64,000 nt of DNA from Phalacrocorax aristotelis. Its lineage: Eukaryota > Chordata > Aves > Suliformes > Phalacrocoracidae. Both the position numbers and the translations under genes were made by a program. The notes under the pieces are model-generated. The model saw only the letters and a list, made by a program, of their open reading frames with translations, did no database searches and was not told the origin of the DNA. The DNA is taken from contig NC_134280.1 in assembly GCF_949628215.1 (NCBI RefSeq), positions 49,874,621 to 49,938,620 on the forward strand, read 5' to 3'. This document shows, piece by piece, positions 40,251 to 52,310 of the stretch; positions within the stretch are counted from its first letter, which is position 1, and every line of letters begins with the position of its first letter.

Positions 40251-41587
40251 TAATACTCTTTCAGGAATAATCAAATTTCACATAGAAAATATATAGTCAA
40301 ATACAGAATTTATGATACTTGGATAAAAGGACTTCTGCTGCTACTCACTATTGAATTTGCCAATAAATGTTAACAATATCCAACACCAAATCTATTTGTG
40401 GTTACAATCACCAAAATGGCATTGACAAATAAATACAGTTCTGTCCAAGCTATCTATCTCAGTGTCTCACCTTCATTGTTTACCATGCTGGGAACCACTT
40501 ATATGATAGTAGCGGTTGCACAACGAAACAATCATCTGTGTGTTTTCACTGTTCTCACAACAGATATCTGCATTCTTTTAACATCTACCCTGTAAGTCAT
40601 TGTAGGGTTATTTCTTTTGCACTTGTGTATGCCTTCACTAACAAATTGAGACATCTGCTTGTTTTGGGTTTTTTTGTTTGTTTGTTTTTTAACTGGCAAT
40701 TCACAGTTCGGTGGATGGAGTATTCTGTTAACTCCAGTACAATCTTGGACCTCTTTTGCTGTAAGAAACCATGTTTCTGTCCTACTACTGCCACATAGTG
40801 TCACCTATGTGAACCAAGTAGAGTTCCTCACTGTCTGATTTGACCGAGAATCCCATTTCAAGGGATATTCTCTTGAAGTTGATATATTTTCACAAAATAT
40901 TTAAATTTTTGACAGAAGGGAATTTTATGGTGGAAAAACTGCTGTCCTGGTGGATTCCTCGCCAGCATTGCATTCAAGTACTTATCAGAAAATGCAATGA
41001 CCAGTACCTGAAAAAAAAGTTCTCCTAATTTCTGCCTAGGGACTTGGATCTTGCTTCTCAACAAGGAAACATAAAGCGGGGGCATTAGCCCATGTTCTAC
41101 ATTCCTCACTGCAGCTCCTACCTGCTTGGGAAGGTAGTATACGTGGCCCATACACCTGCCCACATAGCCTCCACTATATCTGCAAGCAACAATTGCACAT
41201 TCCGAGGAGAAATTTCCAGGAGGCGTAGTGAACTCAGACCTGGAGTCAGTGCTAAGAGAAGTAACAAATTGACTCACTGGCTGAATCTATGTCATCAGTT
41301 CAGCCTGCTCCTTGTTTCAGCCTGGGACCCATACCTGCCTGCATGTATTTAATGTAGTAATCTTGCACCTTTACATATCATTGTGGTTTCTAGACATGCA
41401 TGTGACCTTCCAGACTGTTTCCTTTTTTTCTCCTGTGTTTTTTATGGAAGTAGACTTTAAACAAGCAACCAACTTTTTCCACATTGCAGTAAAAAAAAAA
41501 AAGAAAGGTTTATAAGTTAAAAATAACTACATTTTGGTTTAAAACTACAAGGACTGTGAGATTTTTATGTAACAATGTTATGTTCTA
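40251..41587. other. Non-coding spacer
   Basis: Between the LTR and the CR1 element I see no gene or recognised repeat. A 139-codon minus-strand frame (40858-41277) has no recognisable homology. A GTTTTTTTGTTTGTTTGTTT simple tract lies near 40665-40690, and a poly-A run near 41491. Confidence 0.5.
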
Positions 41588-42545
41588 GATCATAGAATCA
41601 TCAAACCATAAAGGATGGAAAAGATCTCTAGCATCTCAGGTCCAACTGCCAACACAACACTACCATGTCTCCTAAATCATGTCCTGAAGTGCCACGTCTA
41701 TGCATCTTTTAAATACCTCCAGGGATGGTGACTCCACCACCTCTCTGGGCAGCCTGTTCCAATGCCTGACCACTCTTCCAGTAAAGACATTTTTCCTAAT
41801 ATCCAATCTAAACATCCCCTGATGCAGCTTGAAGCCATTTCCTCTCATTCTATCGCTAGTAACTTGAGAGGAGACAAACACCCACCTCGCTACAACCTCC
41901 TTTCAGGTAGTCATAGTGGTAAGGTCTCCCCTCAGCCTCCCCTTCTCCAGACTAATCAATCCCAGTTCTTTCAACCTCTCCTCATAAGACTTGTTCTCCA
42001 GACCCTTCACCAGCTTCGTTGCCCTTCTCTGGACATGGTCCAGCACCTCAATGTCCCTCTTGTACTGAGGGGCCCAAAACTGAACACAGTACTCGAGGTG
42101 TGGCTTCACCAGTGCCGAGTACAGGGGCACGATCACTTCCCTGCTCCTGCTGGCCACACCATTCCTGATACAAGCCAGGATGCCATTGGCCTCCTTGGCC
42201 ACCTGGACACGCTGCTCGCTCATGTTCAGCCAGCTGTCGACCAACACCCCCAGGTCCTTCTCTGCCATGCAGCCACTCTTCCCCAAGCCTGTAGCGTTGC
42301 ATGGGGTTGTTGTGACCAAAGTGCAGAACCCGGCACTTGGCCTTGTTAAACCTCATACAATTGGCCTTGGCCCATTGATCCAGCCTGTCCAGATCCCTCT
42401 GCAGAGCCTTCCTACTCTCAAGCAGATCAACACTCCCACCCAACTTGGTGTCATCTGCAAACTTACTGAGGGTGCACTTGATCCCTTCACCCAGATCATT
42501 GATAAAGATATTAAACAAGACTGGCCCCAAAACTGATGAACACAG
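41588..42545 (-). mobile_element. CR1 LINE, 5'-truncated, broken reverse transcriptase C-terminus
   Basis: This is the best-preserved CR1 copy in the window. On the minus strand it enters the reverse transcriptase at [13 protein letters not shown], passes the catalytic FADDTKL motif, DLDRLDQWA and [17 protein letters not shown], and ends with [14 protein letters not shown]. About 300 bases cover the part from the thumb to the C-terminus in a second frame. The frame shifts near 42310, where the copy lacks bases present in the usual CR1 sequence, and an in-frame stop sits near 41900. The 3' end is marked by degraded ATCATAGAATCAT at 41588-41600. It is non-autonomous and inactive. A 195-codon plus-strand frame over it is only the antisense of the CR1 coding sequence. 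Confidence 0.95.
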
Positions 42546-42963
42546 ACTACTTTGTAATGATGTGCTTCATTGAAAATTCTCTGCCTGAAGAGAGTTTGAG
42601 GTTTCTCAGCGCCACAAGACATCTAATTCCTTCCTTGATCATGCTGTTATTCTTCTGTTCGTTGTTTGGTTGGGGTTTTTTCCTAATAAGCCAGTAAGAG
42701 GGATGTTTGCAAAAATGCCTCTGTAACTCTAATGTAAAGTTACTGCAGAGACTCAGCTGATGGCATTTGTAGCTGATTGACTAAGGTGTATAACAGGTTT
42801 TGGATCAGAGTTGTGAAGTACTTACACACATAAGCATATACAAAACTGTGAACAGAATATTAATGGAAGCATATTCAGACTCCTGGACCTCTAGAACATT
42901 AACAACATTCTGAATGAGCACCAAGGGGCCTTTGCAATTGATAATTCTCCATATTTTATCCTT

Positions 42964-43016
42964 GTTCTATATATATATTCTTTATATATAAAGAATGTTC
43001 TATATATATATATTCT
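42964..43016. repeat. AT-rich palindrome inside a direct repeat
   Basis: A perfect 20-base palindrome, ATTCTTTATATATAAAGAAT (42977-42996), is flanked by two near-identical copies of a GTTCTATATATATA...TTCT unit (starting at 42964 and 42997). It could form a hairpin or cruciform, and probably arose by slippage in a TA microsatellite. Confidence 0.85.
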
Positions 43017-43118
43017 AAACAGGACTGAGAGCAAATCGTACTATCAAAACCTGCTTTCTGCTGACTTTTTTCAACATATTCTCCCCTTATGGATGGTTAA
43101 TGTATTCATTTCAAGAAA

Positions 43119-43194
43119 AATATTGCAACGACAATTCAATATTTCAATATTCAATTTAAAGAATAATATTGCAATATTGCAATGACAGCAATGA
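43119..43194. repeat. Cluster of TATTGCAA / ATTCAATA units
   Basis: Units of the form TATTGCAA and AATTCAATATT recur irregularly across about 75 bases, ending in two overlapping ATATTGCAAT copies and GCAATGACA repeats. ATTGCAAT is a near-perfect C/EBP half-site palindrome (consensus ATTGCGCAAT), so the cluster is either degenerate simple sequence or a bZIP-type site cluster. Confidence 0.5.
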
Positions 43195-44689
43195 CATATG
43201 CTACTTACCCTCCTCCACTTAATCATTAATGTATCTTAAAGGAGCTGATTTATCTTAATGCGAATTACACTCTAAAATTTACCCTATCAGGTGCCTAGGT
43301 GAATGACTGCAGTCAGCTTAAGTACTAAAGGCTTCTTCCAGGTGCAACATACAAACAAAGGGACTATTCCTGTTTGAAAACCAAAATGCCTATTACAAAT
43401 CCATAAGATGCTAGAGATCCCTTCCAAAAAGGTAATGTTCACAGATTTACATGAAAAAAAAAGAGATAGCACAAAGAGTAATATGAACTACTGACTAAAA
43501 AAAAAAAGAAGCAAGAAGGATATGTCATCCTTGTGGCTGGTCACTGTAAAAGCACTATCTTATAACCACTCTATCCCACCTTCATAAGTTGTGTCTAATC
43601 TTTAGGACAGCTAATGCTATTCTAATGCAGACTCTGAGTATCCTAAAGGAAAAACTGAAGCTTTGAAAACAGCATTGCAAACCCCAACAGCAAAAGTGAA
43701 CAAGACACTTCCCTCGTTTTCTAGATGTTTAGCACACATGCAGGACAGCAGTTCGCTGTTGCTCCCTGCCTCTGCCCTCCCAATGCACCTCACTTGCAGT
43801 TCTTCCCTCACAGTAATGTACAGAGACACACTACAAGCAAATATTCTCAAAGCATGACAACTGATTACTGAGTTGGCATTGGTACAGCCCAAGCATGTTA
43901 AGACCTGACAGTATTTCAATGTTGTAAAAGGAATTGGACGTGCAGTAAGGGCGCGCCTTCTTAACTTCTTCACTAAAAGTTGGTTTGGGGGAGCTCTGTA
44001 ATCCAGCGTAATGGTAGAGTAATAAGACTGGTGATAGAAGGTGTAATCCTAGATGAGCTCCATGTAAGAAGAAAAACATAGCAATGGTTGCAGAAACTAC
44101 CATTACACTTATTAGCTCATTGTTCAGCTCTCCGGCTTCCTCACTGAACTTTGACTGTCATTTATATATTCAGGAAAGTGGATGTGAACTAGTTAAGTGT
44201 GTGAAGTTGATATGTATATGCTAAAGCATGTTAAACCTCCAATTCAGTGTTCTCTTGCAGCCTTAAATCACTGTAGCTTAATCTTTGAGAGTAAGATTAT
44301 TATATTTAACTTTTCTTTTAGCAAGGATAATTTACCCTAGCCTAGCTTTCAATCTATTTTCCATCAAATTTTTGCAGCGCGGTAGTCATATTGTCTTGTA
44401 TTCTGATACTTTCAGAGCTTTCTTACACAAGGCCAGGTCAAATAAGATGACTAATTGGACATTAGATGGCCAAAAGTGTGACTGCTGTCAGCCAGCCTTG
44501 ACCCAGCAAGTGGAACGGCTCTGTACCAGTACCAGAGGATGCTGCATTTGCTCTCATTGTTTGTGTGAATTAATCAATTGTATTGTTTGTAATAGTTAAA
44601 GCTTGAAAAAAACCACTTTTTAGAGGAGTGAAAGTGTTCCTGGTATTGTTGCTACCTGCCAGCCTGGATCCATGCTGCCTCAAATGGTA

Positions 44690-44836
44690 TGGTAATTCAC
44701 TATTTAGGGAAACCAAGGGACTGTCTCCACTGGCAGTTTTTAAGAAGAGGTTGGATGAAAAATTATCAGGTGTTATCTAGATGCTGATTCTGCCTCAAAA
44801 CAGAAGAATGGACTGGGCCAGTGATTCCCAGGATTT
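44690..44836 (+). mobile_element. Old CR1 LINE 3' fragment
   Basis: It matches the 3' end of an old CR1 lineage in order: CACTGGCAGTTTTTAAGAAG, AGGTTGGATGAAAAATTATC, GATTCTGCCTCAAAACAG and GAATGGACTGGGCCAGTGAT. The terminal part is degenerate. It is distinct from the younger CR1 at 41.6 kb, being of a different subfamily and in the opposite orientation. Confidence 0.7.
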
Positions 44837-46431
44837 CTAGGTAACTGTGCCATCACTTTTTCCTCTGCCTCCTCATTTCTACATTCGTATGCTTCCATAC
44901 TGATCCTCCACAGACTGCTCCTTTGCTTGTCCTCTTACTCTCATCTTTGAACAGAAACAGGCCCTACTTACAATGCTGGTGTGCCTTATTAATAAGCAAC
45001 TGAGGAACTCCTGAGCTAAGGCAAGGACTGGCTCCACTGCTGGTTTTGCAAAATCCTGAGCAGCACCACAATGACAGTCTTCCCAGCATGTTTTTCTATT
45101 TGTAGTTGTGGCCTGAAAGCCACTTTCCCACTTCCCCATCGTAAACTGGATCATGTAAACTCAGCACAGGTTAACGCTTCCTCTGATGTATTTCCTATCA
45201 TGTACACAAAACTTTGCAACATGCCCACTCCTGCAGTCCTTCTTCCATCCTTCATCTGCCCTGGCATTTACAGTTTCTTCCAGCAAGTTCCCTGGGATTC
45301 TTTGATCAAATATGAATCTTTGTAATGATAAAAGGAAAGCCAAATGCTGTCTCCCCAGTGCCTCTTCACTGTCCATTCAGCTCATGCACATCGTCTTTTG
45401 GGATGTGTGAAGGGTTAAAGATTGTTCTTCATGCACAACAATGTGCCATTTATCTGCGAATCCTTCATGCTTAAGTCCTGAAATATCAAAGACATTGTTT
45501 GAACCAACAGCACTGTCAGCGTTAAGCTGCCCAGCATTCTGCCCAATGTTCCTGAGAAACAGTAGACACAGAAATTTTCATTTCTTTCTGGAAGCCATCT
45601 AGTGAAAGGTAATTTTAATGTGGCTGATGTGCTGATAGTTTACAAGGTCATTTGAAGTAGAAAGTCAACATAATGAAACACTAGAACAGGCTTAAGTTTC
45701 AAAATAGTGATGGACGCCCACTGTGCTTCTGTACAGCACAAATTACTGCTACTCCTATTTTCAGGATTAAACTGAAGCAAAAGGTCACACGTATGTATTT
45801 CTCCAAAGCAATGCATGGCAAGACAAAAAGTCAAGGACAGGGCCCTTGTTGCTGACTGCTTTCTGTGGTCCCTGGGCTGTATTTTAAACTGCTCTTTACT
45901 GTGTCCCAAAGGATGTATGTCACCCACTGAGCTTCCAGACCATGGTTTGAAGGGACTTTTGAAGCAACATTTTCTGCCAAGAAACTAGCATACCATATTA
46001 ATGGTATACTGGTTTAGAAAGAAGAAAGTCTACCAATGCAAAGAGGCCTACCTATTTGACCCACTGTCTAGAAAGCTTAATTTGGGCAGAAGAACCTTTG
46101 TTCTTTTTGCTGTCTGTATCTTCCAGCCAAATTTAAGTCAGAATTAGTGAACGCTTTGCCCTTCTAAGTTGTACCATTGAAGGTGACAAAAGTTTGTAAA
46201 AATCCAAGCAGTTATCTGGTTATTCCCACTCATTTGTGAGTCTCCAGCAGAGCATGGGGTCTTGCAGGATTTAATGATTCTCATAATCAACTTTTCCAAC
46301 TAAGGGTGTCATGAGTATTTCCACTCTTTGAGTCTTCTGCCTCAGGTCACTAACAGCTCCTCCTGAGATTACTATTACCATTAATTAGATTGTTATTAAT
46401 TATAGTTTTAGATTACTATTTTATAGTTTCA

Positions 46432-46487
46432 TTTATTATTATTATTAGTAGTAGTAGTAGTAGTAGCGGTGGTAGTAGTAATAGTAC
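46432..46487. repeat. (TTA)n / (GTA)n microsatellite
   Basis: TTA repeats pass directly into about seven GTA units, an interruption CGGTG, then further GTA units. The compound structure suggests a TTA tract in which one A/T position mutated and the new unit expanded. Confidence 0.9.
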
Positions 46488-49400
46488 TGTTTTAATTTAG
46501 ATTACTCTTAATAGAAAATCAGAAGAAAGACTGTGCTTGTGAGAGAGAATTTTTGTTTCTCATACGTGGACACAGAAGGCAGAGTTTATTTAACTGGAAC
46601 TGAGAAGTGTCCACCTTTCTGGTCACTCAAACATACATAAGCAGCCTTTGCAGGCAATGACAAACCATGCACACATGTCTAGCAATTAAGAGTTTACTTT
46701 TCTGTGCCTTTGACTTTCAAGGATTAAGAAACAGGCTTAAACACTTTTTGAAGTTTCTTCTTTCATTGAATCCCTTAATCCCGCCAAGTTTGGCACCATT
46801 TCTTACTCATTTGTTTATATTTTAATCTAAAGATTCTCACTTGAGAACTACAGTGACCTTTTGTTTAAACCCCAGGCTGTGAGAGATGGTGCAGGTTGGA
46901 GTTTTGTAACTGCTTTTCCAGGTGCCTCTCATGACTGGGGGGTGGGCAGGGGCAGTGAGGGTGCAGGTGAACACTTCATGATGTTGATCACAACCATAGT
47001 AGCTGATTTTAGCTTTGCAGGTTTTGTCACTGGGCCTGAAGGCTTATAAGCTAACAGACAAAGCAGTTGTAGAAAGCAAAGGATGTGATGCTGAAAGATC
47101 AATGACTGAGCAAATGTCATCTGTCCCTGTGGGCTAGATGACCCTTCATTTTAAATAGATACTAAGTAGAACTGTTAATATAGGTAAGCATTTATACAAT
47201 GCTAGCAAAGGCCCAGAGCTCATGTTTCACCCACTTCACCAAAAGCTTAACTTTTGGCTCGCTACAGGACCACAAGGAAGAAAACGCTCTTGCACGAACA
47301 ACAAGCATGGGCAGGACACAGAGGTCAAAACACATTAGTGAGCAATAGGGAAATTGTGTTCTCAGACCAGCATAAGCTGTGAGTTACTGGGGCCTTGCTC
47401 TACTCATCTTCTAGGGGAGCAGCAAAGATGCCCTCTCTTACCTATCCCCCCCCCCAATTAGCAAAGTGAAGTTGGTGGCTGCTTACATGTCATGCCGTGT
47501 GTTTGCTGGGGATGACAGAAAGACCCGTGTCCATCCTGTCAGAAGCTCTGATGCCCCAGCTGCAGCCTTGCACTCAGAGGCTACGTGTGAAGCACAATGT
47601 GCTCTGGCAGCCCTCTGGCTGGGACGGGATGCCACTGCCATGCTGCACCCTCAGCAAGGCTGTGTCAGCCTGTGCTCAGGCCTGGCTCTGGACTGGTCAT
47701 TGGGAAGCAGTAAAAAACAGAAAACCAGTTCCTCCATACCCCACATGCTGCAACATGCTGTGGAAACCCTGTTGAGCAAGAGCTCCAGTTGCTCTGTCTG
47801 ACTTCCAAAAACAGCATCAGAAATGTTTGTCCCAGGTCTTATTTCCTTCCCTTCACTCAGTTTCTGATGCTGCAGCTGGAAGTTCTAACTTCCTTTTGGC
47901 CTGCTTTTTCCTCCTTCATGCTTCCATCCCTTCCTTTGCTATTTTGCTGGGAAAGAAGGCTCTTCCTTAGGAGGAAGGAGACGAAGGACTGCAGCTCTGG
48001 TTTGAACTGCTGTACTTGGAGGCAATGGAGGCAGGTTAGGGCTTGACCCACAGGAGGTCTCTTAGAGTTCACTTCAGCGAAGAGTCATACACAACTAGAC
48101 TGAAAATATAAAGGAGGTGAAAAAAGTTCCATTTCCTTGCTGCTGTGTTAATAGCACATAGCACATTTCATTCCTGAAGATGTGTCTTAAGAATGAGGAT
48201 GATCAACAGTGATCCCTAAAAGGAAAAGATTTTGTACAGCAGGGCTGCCTGTGGAGTTTGCTGCTGGTGGTAGTTATCGCTGAGGCGAATGGAGCAGCTA
48301 GGTTTCAACAACATCAGCAGCATGACTATCCACTACAGTTACGAAAAGAAGGACAGCAATAAAAGTTTCTGAACCTCATGGCCCATGGCATCAGCTAATG
48401 CCTTGAGAGTCAAGATGGGAATTTTCCTACACGTCCCCACCTCCCCACCTCCCCCGCGACCCCTAAATTTCAGAATCAGCTGCATGCTTTCTGCGATGCT
48501 TCATTTTCCCAGGATATATTTAGTACCCTTCCCTCTGCTTTGTTCTGGCTTGTTAGATTTGGGATAAGAGATGAGATCTGCACCAGGCTCTGCTTTGTAC
48601 CAGGATAGATAGTATACAACATGGTTCCCCCTACCATGTAGTGTAAAAACTAATTATTTGATCACATAGTGCCTTTCACTCAGAAATTTCACTGACTGAC
48701 TACCATAAAAATCACATAGTTTTCATGCTGCCCAAAAGAGAAGAATTAGACTCATAGCTTTTACTCAAAAGATATAAAAAATCCTAATTTCTGCTAGTTA
48801 TATTTTCCAGCCACCAAAATGTCAGGTTTCAACCACAGTGCCTAACCTCTCTAGGATCCACAGAGTCACTCTTCCTCACCCACCATGCTGGAGGCATCAA
48901 ACCCACCAATGTCATCAAAACTTGCAGAAAAGAGAGAGCTGCAGCCAAGTCTGCCACAGGGTAAACTGCCGTTCGGTTCAGGGCACTGGATGCAGGATTT
49001 GACATTCAAATTCTCCCTCCACTTAAAGATCTCACATCCTTTATTGCTTATGAGAGCCATGCTGTAGGGTGATGTTCTTTTACTTAGCTTAATTAAGGGG
49101 ATTTCACACTGCATGGACTAATTCACCAAGCTGTAATAATTTGCTGAGCCAAAGCATGAGGATGAGTACTTTACAGGACCACTGTTAGGGCACTGACCTT
49201 AAATAAAGGGGACTCAGGCTTACAAAGCTACAGAATATACAAGGTGTGAAGAAAGGCTTAGCTTTATTCAGAATTGCCTAAAGAACTATTTTCCTGAATG
49301 AAGCACTTCTAGGCACCTGTGAGTAGGAAAGGAAAACTGGCTTCAACTTAAAAACTGTTAAATGTATTGTCCCAAGACAGACAGATTCATTAAGCCAAGA

Positions 49401-52200
49401 AACCTACTGTGCATATGCATGTCTTTAAATCAACCTTCCTTTGAAAAAGAAAGGTGAAAAAAATTTCAGGGGTCACCAAATGATGAATAGTACAAAATGC
49501 ATACAGATGATGGTTCCCAGGTCAGAATAAATTTGATATGCTTTACCTTCAGATCCTTGCTGTTACTTTATTTTACTTGAGATCCTTCATTTCAGGTAAG
49601 TCTAGGCATCTCCTGTGTAGACCTCTACATGAATAGTGGCCATCTAGACTTCTGAGAGAAATAAGCACTTCACATACTGGTGAAGTGAATTGCAGCCTGA
49701 GAGAACAATGCCTGTGGGAAGTCTGTGGCCCACTTTCTTTCTGTCAAGCAGAAGGAAAGAGAAAGCAACAAGTTCTCCCATAACAGACTAAATCCCTTTG
49801 CTTGAGTCAAAAATTGCACAAAGACTTTTCTGCACCAAAGTCAATCCAGCAAAGTAGCATCTTCCATAGAGACATCAAAGCCATGCTGCTGGGCTGGCTG
49901 GAGAACCAGTGTTTCCCTTCTGACCCATCTGCAGCTACAAATGCCAGCTAAACTCAAAAAACTCAAGCACTGCCTACTCTTCACCACCAAGACTCTAGTC
50001 AACCTTTGCTTCTGCTCAATATTTCTTTCTACCCCCAGTTTTAATTCTAATAGCAAAATCATTCAACAATGTCTTCTCACAAAAAATTTTTATAGTAGAA
50101 ATTTTGCAGCATGTGACTAACATACAATGATCATCCCACGTAATGCCAAGGAGATTTTCAGCTTCCAATGTTCTCCAGCTGCACTCTGTCTGGTGGAGAG
50201 GGTATCTAGGATAGAAGGGAATGGTATGTCAGACAAAATGTTGGGAACTTGTATGCTGTATCTTTCTTTAAACATGTTACTAATTGTGGTATCTCTTATG
50301 GACTTACCTGTTTCTAGTCAGTAGCAGTGTCTCTACATGGGATTACAAGAAAAAAGATGGAAAATCTGTACCTTTTCAGGAGACTGAGAAAACCTGTGGG
50401 AGTAGATACTATAAAACCCAGCAAAACCCAAGATAAATAACTATTCATGCTGCCGGTAAATGCTGAGCAGCAGGTGCTATCAGAAGTGTAATAGTTTAGG
50501 CATGTCTGATCACATTTAGGTTGCAGAAGGCAGGCACACTGAACTACTCTCAGGATCACTAACCAGCAGATCGTTACCGGAAGACATTGAGGCTTTTTAG
50601 TCATGCAGGAGAAACATCTAAAATTCTGGTTTCTCCATTGGTCAGACCAACAGGGTGTAGCTGTTTAGGGACCTGTGCAAGTTACTCTGTTATGTACAGG
50701 ACAGTTTCATCAGTGCTCCCCACCCCCGCCAGGTTCATGCCATCCTGACACAAGCTCCCAACTGCTGGAAAAGAGCCTGAGAGAGGACCTGGTTCTTTCT
50801 CAGAATAGGCCTCCCCACTGGTGTTCATGGAACAAGTTCAGAGAGAGTCATGTCTGTGCTGGCCCAGGTACATGAGAAATCCAAAACAAAATCACATCAC
50901 AGTAATATTTCAGCCTACTTAATCTAGATTTTTGGAGCATTGTTACTTATCCTCACTGCAAATGTCAGGGTGAGACTCCTGATGGTGACCCATGAGGTGA
51001 CGCACACTCAACAAGGGAGAGATGGAATACTTAATGTATTTCATGCACATCACTAAACCTTCAGATTTTTCTTTCTCATACAGATCTTCAGAAGTATATC
51101 AGGATTTGTATGGGACATTTCTGTGAAAGAGAAAAAGGGTTAATTAAATCAGTCAGTCCATCATTTGGTTAAGTAAGATGTCTTTTTCCAATTAATATTT
51201 TTCCAGACACACCTCCCAGAAACCCCCGATATTCTGGGGAAAGTGGCATGATTTTTGTTTAGAGGGTCTACATGTGCAGGATCAAAGATGTGATACAGTG
51301 TGTTCATCACATCTCTGCTATGATAGAAGAGATGACCTCGAGCAGTTTTCTGTTGGTCAGTTCTGAATGGAGGACACCGAGTTAATCAGGTTTTTTGCTG
51401 CTGTGGATAAAAGAAGCAATTAGATTAGTATGTCATATAAGTATTGTCCATTGACAAGGGTCCTGCAACTTGTTACAGGAAATCTCATCCACTATGTGTA
51501 ATAACTATAAATATGGACTTAATGCCTTGCTTTCATTTTAGAGAAGGGTTGTGGGTTTGGGGTTTTTTTCCCCGGAGTACTGTCTATTATATTGTCACAT
51601 AACCTTAATGGTCCCTCTCTTACTTACAAAACACTATTAGAACTTCCCCCTTTTGACAGAAACTCAGATTAGTTTTGTTTAAGGATGAAAGAAAAGATCA
51701 GGTCATTATGATCTGAAGTATCCTGGTGAGAATTTTCTTTAAATTTCTTCATTGAGAGGGAGAGAAAGGAGACAAAATCTTTTTTTGTGTGTCTCATTTC
51801 TTAGGACTATACCTATCACATTGTGTTTACACAGTCTTTGAGATCCCTTCTGTACACTACAGTAACTCTTATGCCTTATTTAAACAGTTATTGATATGTA
51901 CAAGGTTATTAAAATTTCTCTAGTAGTGTGTATTTTCTTTTTATAGCAACAGTCTCTATTTTCTGCTTTACCAAGGCAAAAGCCATGCTGCAGTAAATCA
52001 GACCTTGGCTTTGCAGAAATAGATAAGCTATTGCACAAACTCATTTGTTTGGCCTCACACACAGCGGACTGGGTTTCTGAAAAGATCTGCTTGCAATGGA
52101 GCTGCCACAGCATATATACATTTTCCCCATTGGTAGAAGCAAACTCCATCATTGTGCCATTTTGAAAGAAATGTGGACAGAGAAAGATACAGGAAACATA

Positions 52201-52310
52201 AGCAGAGAAGGAAATAAAAAAAAAAAGAAAAGAAAATTAAAAAGGAGCGAGAGAATGTAGTTAGTTAAAGGAGAGCAAGGAGACTGTAGTGAGGAGGAGG
52301 AAGGAGGGGT
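52201..52310. repeat. Polypurine tract
   Basis: About 110 bases are mostly purine on the plus strand: an A-rich half (AAATAAAAAAAAAAAGAAAA) then a GA-rich half (GAGGAGGAGGAAGGAGGGG). It is low-complexity and may adopt triplex-type structure. Confidence 0.75.

Larger units (their letters stand above)
42546..44689. other. Non-coding spacer with AT-rich repeats
   Basis: No supported gene. The segment includes an AT palindrome near 42.98 kb and a cluster of TATTGCAA units near 43.15 kb (both listed). Open frames of 60-118 codons show no known family. A rare CpG pair occurs in GGGCGCGCC near 43950. Confidence 0.5.

Noticed and set aside
40858..41277. A 139-codon minus-strand frame between the LTR and the CR1 element
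   Set aside because: No domain, no similarity to retroviral or CR1 proteins, and no codon bias visible.
41762..42349. A 195-codon plus-strand open frame, the longest in the window
   Set aside because: It is the antisense of the CR1 reverse transcriptase tail, which reads clearly on the minus strand with FADDTKL and NRLPREVVE motifs.
47140..47170. GGGCTAGATGACCCTTCATT resembling a CR1 3' end
   Set aside because: Only one short word matches; no neighbouring CR1 landmarks or terminal repeat.
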